Assembly (NCBI GenBank): GCA_945897395.1 | Contig: CAMDFE010000056.1 | Span: 1-8,553, forward strand | Direction: 5' to 3' | DNA length: 8,553 nt | DNA from: Chryseobacterium gleum | Lineage (GTDB): Bacteria; Bacteroidota; Bacteroidia; Flavobacteriales_D; Sanyastnellaceae | Shown here: in pieces, positions 1 to 6,803 of the stretch | Layout of the letters: every line of letters starts with the position of its first letter | How positions within the stretch are numbered: the stretch's first letter is position 1 | The notes under the pieces: generated by a model | Told to the model about the DNA's origin: nothing | Seen by the model: only the letters and a program-made list of their open reading frames with translations | Databases searched by the model: none | Made by a program: the position numbers and the translations under genes

Positions 1-2564
1 AAGCAAAAACATTTTTTCTTGTCTTGATTCTGCTTATTTCTGCTGCAAGTTCTTTGGCGCAGCCGCAACACGGCGGAAGACCGGGAGGCAATGGAACTGG
101 ACAAGGAAAGCCTGCAGCTAAAGGGCGTGTTTATGGAAAGCTTTTCGATGCTCGCACCAACAAGCCCCTGGAATTCGTGGTATTGCGTGTTTACAAAGAA
201 GACAGTTTGGTGGTGAAGGAAAAGAATCCGCTTGTTTTGGGCGGTGCACTTTCAAAATCGAATGGCGAATTCACCCTTGAAGATATACCAGTGGGTGAAA
301 AAATAACGGTTCGCTTTTCTTTGGCGGAAGTCGATGCAGCTTATTTTGTTTTCAGTCTAAAACCTTCCGGAGGTCCTATGGGTTTGATTGAAAAAGATTT
401 AGGCAATCTTAAGCTCACGTTCACCGGACAGCTGAATACAGTGACCATTGACGGCAATGGTCCTCGATTGGAATTCGACAAACGCATTTACGATGTTGAC
501 AAGAACCCCATGAATTCAGGTGGAACAGCGGAAGATGTATTGCGAAACATTCCCTCACTTCAAGTAGATACAGATGGAAATGTTCAGCTTCGAAATGCTG
601 CTCCGCAGATTTTTGTGGATGGAAGACCAACCACTTTGACCATTGATCAAATTCCAGCAGATGCCATTCAGCGTGTGGAATTAATTACGAATCCTTCAGC
701 GAAATACGACGCAAGTGGCGGCGGTGGTGGAATTGTGAACATTGTCATGAAGCACAACAGAAGCTCGGGATACAACGGAAGTATTCGCACTGGCGTTGAC
801 AAGCGCGGAAGAATTAATTCAGGAATGGACTTCAATATTCGTCAAGGAAAAATAAATTTCTTTGCTAACGCCAATTACAATCAACGCCGAAGCATTAGCA
901 TTGGAACCACGGATCGCGAAAATGTTACTCCAGCCTTTTCGCTTTTCCAAGATCAGTACAGCATGAATGATGGTTTTATGTTGAATGGAAGAGGCGGATT
1001 CGATTGGCTCATTGACAATCGAAACACCATTACTTTTTCAGCGAATATTATGAAAGGATCGTTCGCGCCTTTCGACACATTGAATGTGACAGCAGATACC
1101 CTTGATGGCGGAACAGGTTACTACGATCGTGAAAGTCTGACTAAGCGTGCGTTTCAGAACCTTGGAGGAAGCGCTTTGTATAAGCATTTGTTTACCAAAG
1201 AAGGAACCGAGTTGAATGCCGACATTAACTTCAACAGAATTAAAAGTGTTTTCGATGGCGATTACACCAATATCTACAACGACGCAAATGCTACCTACTT
1301 GATGCAGCACGGAGATGTGTCTCAGTTTTTAGTTACTTCCCAAATAGATTTCGAATCGAAAGTCACTGATCACTTCCGCATTGAGGCGGGAACTCGTGCA
1401 TCTGTGCGGGACTTTACCACTGAATATAGAAACCAAGAATTAATCGATAGCATTTGGACGGACATAACTTCACTTCAAGTGAATTACCATTACCTCGATC
1501 AGGTATACGCCGCATACGGAACAGTTGCATTGGATTTGCCAACTTGGAAAATCAAAGCTGGATTGCGCGCAGAGAGCAGCGATTACAAAGCAGAGCTTTT
1601 AAGTAACGGAAGTAACTTCTCGTATAAATATCCATTAGCCCTCTTCCCTTCTTTGTTTGTTACTCGTGTTATTACAGAAAAACAAGACATTCAATTTGCG
1701 TTGAATCGCAAGATTAACAGACCGAGTTTCATGACGCTCTCTCCCTTTACTGATTATAGCGACTCGTTGAATGTCCAGCGCGGAAATCCGGGATTGAAAC
1801 CAGAATTCACGCAATCGGGAGAGCTTTCTTGGCAATGGATTCCGAACAAAAAAAACACTGTACTTATTTCTGCTTATGGCCGATACACTACGAACATAAC
1901 GGTTCGTCAGCAATACAGAGAACCGAGTTCACTTAATGTTGGAGATACAATTGTTGTGACTTCTTATCAAAATGCAAATAGCAGTCAAGCGCTTGGATTG
2001 GAATTCGTTTCGAAAAACTCGATTAGTAAGTTCATTGATATTAGCACCAACATTAACGTGTACAACAGCTCCATCGAAGGAACTAACTTGGACCAGAATT
2101 TGAAAAATAACATCAGTTCGTATTGGATTAAGAGTAACATAACCTTTAAGGCACCGAAGAACATTTCCATTCAAGCGATGTTCGATTACAGCAGTAAACG
2201 TTCGTTGGAAGTTGGGAGCAGTGAACGCGGAGGTGGCGGCGGCGGTGGAATGGGTATGGGAGGCTGGGGCGGCAGCAACAACACTGTTCAAGGATATATA
2301 GAACCTACCTATGGATTGGACCTTTCCGTACGAAAAGAATTTTTAGAAAATAGAAGCTTGGTGCTTTCATTCAGCGCACAAGACGTGTTGCGCACCCGCG
2401 TAAACATTGTTCACAGCACTTCGCCTTTCTTCGATCAGACTACCTACAAGCGTCGCGACTGGCAGATGTTCCGTTTCAACATTTCATGGAAATTCGGAAA
2501 GATGGATTCTCAGTTGTTCAAGCGTAAGAACATGAAGATGAACGAAGGCGGGATGGAAGGCTGA
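1..2564 (+). CDS. TonB-receptor-like outer-membrane beta-barrel protein, 5' partial
   Basis: This is a large outer-membrane barrel protein of the Bacteroidota type that combines a carboxypeptidase-regulatory-like domain, a plug and a barrel (resembling the OMP_b-brl_3 group). The frame is open to the left edge, with the first whole codon at base 3. The first possible start, TTG at 24, lies inside the hydrophobic core of a signal peptide (AKTFFLVLILLISA, cleavage near SLA-Q at about base 60), so the real start is upstream of the window. A glycine-rich stretch (about 66-110) is followed by a beta-sandwich regulatory-like domain (about 123-420). A plug follows (about 470-750), with DVLRNIPSLQVD, an IFVDGRP turn and a VELITNPSAKYDA segment. 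The rest is barrel, ending in RFNISWKFGK and a short basic, Met-rich tail. Bases 2227-2274 encode a Gly-rich loop. No SusD-like partner is adjacent. The substrate is unknown, and TonB dependence is inferred from the plug only. Confidence 0.9.
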   Translation, partial: AKTFFLVLILLISAASSLAQPQHGGRPGGNGTGQGKPAAKGRVYGKLFDARTNKPLEFVVLRVYKEDSLVVKEKNPLVLGGALSKSNGEFTLEDIPVGEKITVRFSLAEVDAAYFVFSLKPSGGPMGLIEKDLGNLKLTFTGQLNTVTIDGNGPRLEFDKRIYDVDKNPMNSGGTAEDVLRNIPSLQVDTDGNVQLRNAAPQIFVDGRPTTLTIDQIPADAIQRVELITNPSAKYDASGGGGGIVNIVMKHNRSSGYNGSIRTGVDKRGRINSGMDFNIRQGKINFFANANYNQRRSISIGTTDRENVTPAFSLFQDQYSMNDGFMLNGRGGFDWLIDNRNTITFSANIMKGSFAPFDTLNVTADTLDGGTGYYDRESLTKRAFQNLGGSALYKHLFTKEGTELNADINFNRIKSVFDGDYTNIYNDANATYLMQHGDVSQFLVTSQIDFESKVTDHFRIEAGTRASVRDFTTEYRNQELIDSIWTDITSLQVNYHYLDQVYAAYGTVALDLPTWKIKAGLRAESSDYKAELLSNGSNFSYKYPLALFPSLFVTRVITEKQDIQFALNRKINRPSFMTLSPFTDYSDSLNVQRGNPGLKPEFTQSGELSWQWIPNKKNTVLISAYGRYTTNITVRQQYREPSSLNVGDTIVVTSYQNANSSQALGLEFVSKNSISKFIDISTNINVYNSSIEGTNLDQNLKNNISSYWIKSNITFKAPKNISIQAMFDYSSKRSLEVGSSERGGGGGGGMGMGGWGGSNNTVQGYIEPTYGLDLSVRKEFLENRSLVLSFSAQDVLRTRVNIVHSTSPFFDQTTYKRRDWQMFRFNISWKFGKMDSQLFKRKNMKMNEGGMEG

Positions 2565-2622
2565 TTCACGGAGTGAAAGATTGGCGGAGCCAAAGATGCT
2601 TCGCAAGATTACTTCGTAAAGA
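2565..2622. repeat. Array of four tandem mini-hairpins with AGA spacers
   Basis: Four short inverted repeats follow one another, each with a 3-base loop and each followed by AGA. They are TTCAC-GGA-GTGAA (2565-2577), TTGGC-GGA-GCCAA (2581-2593), TGC-TTC-GCA (2597-2605) and TTAC-TTC-GTAA (2609-2619). The spacers are 2578-2580, 2594-2596, 2606-2608 and 2620-2622. Stem sequences differ, but each arm starts with T and ends with C before the loop. On the strand where each loop reads G-N-A, the form is C(GNA)G, a known stable DNA triloop. The array starts right after the stop codon of the upstream receptor gene, and its fourth hairpin contains the stop codon of prmC. It may act as a bidirectional 3'-end element, but no T-run follows, so a standard intrinsic terminator is not supported. 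I do not recognise a named repeat family. Confidence 0.75.
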
Positions 2623-3466
2623 GGAGCATGCGAGCTTTCCCCTGCATATCTTTTTTCAATTCTCCTTTCCAATGGTATTGTTCACCAAGAGCTAAAGTTT
2701 CATTCGCGTAATTCTCGTGTATTTCGAAGAAGACTTGTTTGACAGTTTCGCAATTATTTGCGAGTTCTAGAATGCGTCGATAGAAAAGTAAGGGGTCGTT
2801 TTCCGGAACGAAGAGCGCGAGGTGTGGTTCGTGTTCGACGATAGAAGGACGTATTTCACTTCCTTCTGAAACGGGGATGTAGGGAGGGTTAGAAACAATG
2901 GTGTTCCAATTTCCTTCGGGTAAATTCTCTTCCAGAATATTCACTTCCTTCCACTCTACTTCCAATTGTAATTCGGTAGAATTTATTTGAGCTACTTGCA
3001 AGGCTTCCTTCGAAATATCACATCCTGAAACTCCCCAAGTTGGTTGTGCTTTTTTTAAAGCGAGGGCAATGGCGCCTGAGCCGGTTCCGATGTCTAGAAC
3101 CGAATAATCATTCGGTTTTATTTCGTCGAGTATCCATCTCACCAGCTCTTCGGTTTCTGGACGCGGGATGAGAACAGACTTGTTCACGTGTAAATCCATT
3201 CCGAAGAAATAAGCAGAACCCAAAACATATTGCAAAGGTTCGTGCTGCGCAATACGCTTGGATGCTTTGTAAATCAAAAGCATCTGCGATTCGCTAACGG
3301 TGTCGTTCGCTTTCACCACCAAGTCGGCAGCTGAGAAATTCAAATAATGCCTGAACAATTCGTTCACGACGTTTCGCGCTTCTCTCGCATCGTACACCTC
3401 TCCTATTCGCTGAAGCGCGAATTCTTTCAGCGTACTTATTTTGTTATTCGGAAGAATGTGGTTCAT
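2609..3466 (-). CDS. prmC: Peptide chain release factor N5-glutamine methyltransferase PrmC
   Basis: PrmC (HemK) is a cytoplasmic enzyme that uses S-adenosylmethionine to methylate the glutamine of the GGQ motif in release factors RF1 and RF2, which aids translation termination. The 285-residue length is normal for the family. An N-terminal helical domain (about 1-90) is followed by the family signature IPRPETEELV (100-109), the SAM-binding loop DIGTGSG (125-131), an acidic ribose-binding position at D150, and the catalytic NPPY motif (193-196), which holds the substrate glutamine. The ATG overlaps the stop codon of the upstream GH13 gene as ATGA (3463-3466), so the two are probably translated from one mRNA by coupling. 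The 3' end converges on the receptor gene and lies inside the mini-hairpin array. The NPPY context and single-domain layout favour PrmC over other N6/N5 methyltransferases. No release-factor gene is present in the window. Confidence 0.95.
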   Translation of the reverse strand: MNHILPNNKISTLKEFALQRIGEVYDAREARNVVNELFRHYLNFSAADLVVKANDTVSESQMLLIYKASKRIAQHEPLQYVLGSAYFFGMDLHVNKSVLIPRPETEELVRWILDEIKPNDYSVLDIGTGSGAIALALKKAQPTWGVSGCDISKEALQVAQINSTELQLEVEWKEVNILEENLPEGNWNTIVSNPPYIPVSEGSEIRPSIVEHEPHLALFVPENDPLLFYRRILELANNCETVKQVFFEIHENYANETLALGEQYHWKGELKKDMQGKARMLLFTK

Positions 3467-5829
3467 TTCACGAAGAAGAATCCGTATCCTTTCCCACCCA
3501 CTTTCAACGTGTAAGAGTTAGACCCTGCATCGGTTGAAACCACTTCCAATCCGTCTGTGCTCACCTTGCCTTTCCAATAACCCGGAAGCGTAATGTTCAC
3601 ATTGCCTTCGCCTTTCGCGAAGACTGCTATGGAAATTTGATCGAGGTACTTTCTAGCAATAACCAAGGCCTTTTCGTCGGCTTGAAACACATAAGTCTCA
3701 CCATATATCAGAGGCAAATTCTTTCTTCTCAGTTTTACTAATTTCTGTGTTGAAGTTCTATGTGCCGACTCTTGTTCATTCAATTGATCGAATCGCATCA
3801 TGCGGCGGTTGTCAGGATCGTTTCCTCCTGGCATTCCAATTTCATCTCCGTAATAGATACAAGGAATTCCGGGAACCGACATTAAGAATGCCGTAAGTTG
3901 TTCCAACCGAACATACCCAACATTGTCTTTGTGCTCAATCTTGCGCGACCATCCGGCTTGCTTTGCGTTCTCTTCGAACTTCACGCTTCCATCTGCGTAA
4001 GAGATGAATCGCGCGCGGTCTTGATTGCCGGTGATGTTTCCCATCATGTGATGCGATCCGTAATACTTCGCGCTCTCTTGAATGACTCTTCCCAAATTAG
4101 CGAAGCTGGTTTCTGGTTTAGCGAAGGCATCTACTGCCGCGTCGTACAAATTGAAATCGAACTGCGCATCCATTTGCTCACTTCCAATGTAAGATTGAAT
4201 CAGCTCCGGACTTCCATAGGTCTCACCAATTTGAAAAACATTCTTTCCGCTTGCCTTCACTTTGGAAGTAAGTGTTGTCCAAAATTCTGTACGGATGTGT
4301 TTCGTTGCATCGTGACGGAATCCGTCTAGATCGTAATTCGTTACCCAAAACATGGCAGTGTCTGTTAACGCGCTAATGACTTCCGGCTTCGCGAAATCCC
4401 AGGTTGGAAGGAAGACATCGAACCACGTGGTTAGTCGCTGATCGTCCCAACGCTCGGTGTTCATGCTTCCATCTGGAAGATACAACGGCGTTACCCAATC
4501 TTTGTGTTCTTTAATCAAAGGATGATCTTGATGAACGTGATGTGCCACGTAATCGAGGTACACATTCATCTTGTGTTTGTGAGCGACTTTCAACAAGTTT
4601 TTGAATTCTTCTTCTGTTCCGAAGCGATCATCGATGGTTCGAAGCGACGTTGGCCAATAGCCGTGGTATCCGCTGAACATGCTTGTGTCTCCGCCCTTGT
4701 CCCACAATCCCCATGCGCCTTCTGCATTTTTAGTAATGGGTGAAATCCAGATGGTGTTCGTTCCTAACTTCTTGAAGTATCCGTCTTCAATCGCTTGCGT
4801 AATTCCAACTAAATCACCGCCTAAATTGTTTGCGATTGGCTTAATGCGTTCGTCGTTTGTTGGACGATCGTTTTCCTTCTTTCCATTTTTGAAACGGTCT
4901 ACCATGGCGAAGTACATGACTGTAGCGCGAGTGTCTTTTCGTTTTAGTTGGAAAGATTTCTTCACGGGTCTTCCGTAAGACAAGGGAATAAGTATATCGT
5001 TGAAAAGTTGATTTCCGTCGTGCGCGTAGGCACGAATGTGCGCGCGTTTCATTTTCCATGCTTTCGCTGGAATGTTGAAATGCAGCTCCCACTCGCTCAG
5101 GTATGGCTCTTGCAAATGCACAATGGAAACAGGGAGGCGTTGATTCTCGAAATAGATTTGCGCGCCTTTCGGTTCGCTCGTGCAATAGATGACTATTTTC
5201 TTTCCTTTTTGAGAAAGGACTTCCATTGTTTTTTTCGGTGCGGAAGGAATTTCAATGAAACTATTTTCTCCACCAAGTCCGTTCGGCATTTTGTTTTTGT
5301 TGTTCGCGTCTAGCAGTTCGTCTGTTCCGTTTTCCCAAATGCGATACGGATACAATCCTGGCTCTAAAAACAACTCAACGCTGTAGGTTCCGTCTTCGTT
5401 GCGTTGCAGAGGTGTTGCATTTTTATTCCAGCCGTTCATTCCTCCAGCAATAAAAACAGAATTTACATCTTTCTGATAAGTTGGAATGTAACTGAAGACG
5501 TATGATTTCTTCGCTGAAGCGAAAACAGGAATGTCGTATTCGCTGCTGTTCGTTTCAATATTTAAATTGAAAACGGGTTCGTAGTTTCCTGCTGGAAAAA
5601 CAACTTCACGCGATGAAGACAGATTTGTTTTGTCGTAAGGACTTGTTGAAATACTCACCACCTCTTCCGGATGAACGATGTAATTCGAAACAGGAATGCG
5701 GGTGTAGGTAGTTGGAAGATGAATGGGAGAAGCCAGTCCGGGTAACTCAACAACTTTTTTATTTTTCGAAAGGATACTGCATGAGGAAATCAAAGCAGAT
5801 CCGATAAAGAAGAAAATCCATTTTTTCAT
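3463..5829 (-). CDS. GH13 alpha-amylase-family lipoprotein with N-terminal CBM48-like domain
   Basis: This is a 788-residue predicted lipoprotein that hydrolyses or rearranges alpha-glucans. The start at 5829 gives MKKWIFFFIG and a lipobox LISSC (lipidated Cys17). An in-frame start at 5946 would add 39 charged residues, hide the signal and run into the divergent gene, so it is rejected. After Cys17 there is no acidic surface-export patch, which suggests a periplasm-facing anchor (inference). Beta domains follow: about 30-108 unknown, 110-196 resembling CBM48/AMPK glycogen-binding modules (FIAGGMNGWN, 126-135), and 200-290 unknown. The GH13 barrel spans about 302-700: region I DYVAHH (426-431), region V LPTWD (474-478), region II GFRHD with nucleophile D507, region III GETYG with acid/base E536, and region IV GNQD with D604. 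Gln603 takes the place of the usual His. A C-terminal beta domain ends the protein. The exact substrate is not determined; no Sus partners are nearby. Confidence 0.93.
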   Translation of the reverse strand: MKKWIFFFIGSALISSCSILSKNKKVVELPGLASPIHLPTTYTRIPVSNYIVHPEEVVSISTSPYDKTNLSSSREVVFPAGNYEPVFNLNIETNSSEYDIPVFASAKKSYVFSYIPTYQKDVNSVFIAGGMNGWNKNATPLQRNEDGTYSVELFLEPGLYPYRIWENGTDELLDANNKNKMPNGLGGENSFIEIPSAPKKTMEVLSQKGKKIVIYCTSEPKGAQIYFENQRLPVSIVHLQEPYLSEWELHFNIPAKAWKMKRAHIRAYAHDGNQLFNDILIPLSYGRPVKKSFQLKRKDTRATVMYFAMVDRFKNGKKENDRPTNDERIKPIANNLGGDLVGITQAIEDGYFKKLGTNTIWISPITKNAEGAWGLWDKGGDTSMFSGYHGYWPTSLRTIDDRFGTEEEFKNLLKVAHKHKMNVYLDYVAHHVHQDHPLIKEHKDWVTPLYLPDGSMNTERWDDQRLTTWFDVFLPTWDFAKPEVISALTDTAMFWVTNYDLDGFRHDATKHIRTEFWTTLTSKVKASGKNVFQIGETYGSPELIQSYIGSEQMDAQFDFNLYDAAVDAFAKPETSFANLGRVIQESAKYYGSHHMMGNITGNQDRARFISYADGSVKFEENAKQAGWSRKIEHKDNVGYVRLEQLTAFLMSVPGIPCIYYGDEIGMPGGNDPDNRRMMRFDQLNEQESAHRTSTQKLVKLRRKNLPLIYGETYVFQADEKALVIARKYLDQISIAVFAKGEGNVNITLPGYWKGKVSTDGLEVVSTDAGSNSYTLKVGGKGYGFFFVK

Positions 5830-5833
5830 AGTG

Positions 5834-5841
5834 CGAAGATA
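5834..5841 (-). promoter_or_regulatory. Candidate -7 box of the GH13-prmC unit
   Basis: On the minus strand the bases read TATCTTCG, one mismatch from the Bacteroidota -7 consensus TAnnTTTG. The box ends 4 bases before the GH13 ATG at 5829. No convincing TTTG-type -33 element is seen about 20 bases upstream. If the box is used, transcription would start at or next to the ATG, giving a leaderless or nearly leaderless mRNA. This is a motif match only. Confidence 0.4.
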
Positions 5842-5850
5842 AATCGTCCG

Positions 5851-5882
5851 TTGCAGAGAGCCGTACTTTTCACTTATCTTTC
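5851..5882 (+). promoter_or_regulatory. Candidate promoter of the hemoglobin-containing operon
   Basis: TTGC (5851-5854) and TATCTTTC (5875-5882) are separated by 20 bases, which fits the Bacteroidota primary sigma layout of a TTTG-like -33 element and a TAnnTTTG -7 element, with one mismatch in each. The -7-like box ends 4 bases before the ATG at 5887, so any 5' leader would be very short. The box mirrors the one driving the opposite gene at 5834-5841. Confidence 0.45.
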
Positions 5883-5886
5883 GGCT

Positions 5887-6438
5887 ATGAAATTGAGACG
5901 CCTTGCCCCGCTTCTTTTTTTGGTTTGTATTTCTTTCGTTGTTCAAGCGCAGTATACCACCAATCCGATGTTGAACACTCGTTGGTCGAGCTTCGGGTTA
6001 GGTGCTAACAGTTCCGACAATTTCTCTTATCAATTGTTCGCGTCTAAATCAACTTTCGAAGAAACGGTTTCAACAACAGTTCGTGCGGCCTATTCTCAAG
6101 AACTTTTTGAAGGGCAAGACGATAGTATATTTTTTAGGAAGAACAGATCTTTGGAAGTTGGAGTGTTGTGGGGCCAGGTGTGGGGTAAGAACAACATGTT
6201 TTTAGCTGCAAGTGCTGGAATGGGCGTTACGCTCCGGTTATACGGCGACAGTGCCTTGCAAGTAATTGATCAGTTTGTTTACAAAGCGGGTGTAACCATT
6301 GGCGTTCCTGCTCAAATAGAAATGGGATATCTTTCAAAGAACGGCGGACTGTCTCTCATGCTTGTTGGCAATTGGAATTTTCGTGAACCATATTACGGGG
6401 CTTTGCTTTGTTACACAAGGAAGTTGAGCTTGAAGTAA
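5887..6438 (+). CDS. Small secreted, probably outer-membrane beta-barrel protein of unknown function
   Basis: I do not recognise a named family. The 183-residue product starts with a clear signal peptide (MKLRRLAPLLFLVCISFVVQA, cleavage before Q22). The ATG at 5887 is chosen because an in-frame start at 5851 would put 12 residues in front of the signal and would lie inside the promoter. The mature part is a run of alternating-residue segments rich in aromatic and Gly residues (for example about 59-70, 88-98, 103-117, 130-148, 152-163 and 168-180), which suits a small barrel of about eight strands. There are no catalytic motifs. It is the first gene of the plus-strand cluster, and its stop codon overlaps the start of the truncated hemoglobin (TAATG, 6436-6440), so the two are likely co-translated. 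The barrel and outer-membrane location are inferences from composition and pattern. Confidence 0.85.
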   Translation: MKLRRLAPLLFLVCISFVVQAQYTTNPMLNTRWSSFGLGANSSDNFSYQLFASKSTFEETVSTTVRAAYSQELFEGQDDSIFFRKNRSLEVGVLWGQVWGKNNMFLAASAGMGVTLRLYGDSALQVIDQFVYKAGVTIGVPAQIEMGYLSKNGGLSLMLVGNWNFREPYYGALLCYTRKLSLK

Positions 6439-6803
6439 TGAAGAAAGACATTCAAACCAAAGAAGACATTGTGCAGCTTGTAGACGTGTTTTACAACCGC
6501 GTTCTTCAAGATGAAAAACTAGCGCACTTCTTTGCGCATTTGAACTTCGAAGAACACAAGCCAAAGATGGTTCACTTCTGGTCTTTCGTTTTATTAGATG
6601 AACCTGGCTATACGACAAACGTTTTCGACAAACATGCGAATCTTCATGCGAACTCTAGTGACTTTAACGAATGGGTTTCGCTCTTTCATGCCACTGTTAA
6701 TGGAATGTTTGAAGGGGAAAAAGCAGAAGCAGCTAAGTTTCGAGCGACAACAATCGGCTATACCTTTGGGTCTAAATTAGACGCACTGAACAACCAATCA
6801 TGA
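6438..6803 (+). CDS. Group III truncated hemoglobin
   Basis: This is a 121-residue cytoplasmic heme protein of the 2-over-2 globin fold. The sequence follows the Campylobacter Ctb-type pattern: Tyr19 at B10 (VFYNRV), His40 at E7 (EEHKPKMVHFW), proximal His66 at F8 (FDKHANL) and Trp79 at G8 (EWVSLF). Such proteins bind O2 or NO and are linked to nitrosative stress or low-oxygen life in other bacteria; the role here is not known. The ATG at 6438 overlaps the preceding stop codon (TAATG). An in-frame alternative at 6408 would add ten residues from within the upstream gene and is less likely. The 3' end overlaps the next start as ATGA (6800-6803). There is no signal peptide, so this is a cytoplasmic protein encoded between two exported ones. 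Heme binding is supported by the conserved His; no partner reductase is visible. Confidence 0.92.
   Translation: MKKDIQTKEDIVQLVDVFYNRVLQDEKLAHFFAHLNFEEHKPKMVHFWSFVLLDEPGYTTNVFDKHANLHANSSDFNEWVSLFHATVNGMFEGEKAEAAKFRATTIGYTFGSKLDALNNQS

Noticed and set aside
1929..2291. Open frames on the minus strand opposite the outer-membrane barrel gene
   Set aside because: The barrel frame is continuous and has family motifs on both sides; the antisense products resemble nothing recognisable.
2565..2593. Ordinary intrinsic terminator for the receptor gene
   Set aside because: The stems are only 5 pairs and no T-run follows in either direction.
4948..5313. Open frames on the plus strand opposite the GH13 gene (also 3898-4329, 4504-4743 and 4679-4978)
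   Set aside because: They are antisense to a strongly supported coding region, show no domain or signal peptide, and have unbalanced composition typical of shadow frames.
1..5829. A Sus-type polysaccharide utilisation locus made of the receptor-like barrel and the GH13 lipoprotein
   Set aside because: The two genes are convergent and separated by prmC, no SusD-like gene is present, and the receptor does not look like a full-length SusC.
5827..5946. Extended start of the GH13 gene at 5946
   Set aside because: It would put 39 mostly polar residues ahead of a perfect lipoprotein signal and would overlap the divergent gene and both promoters.
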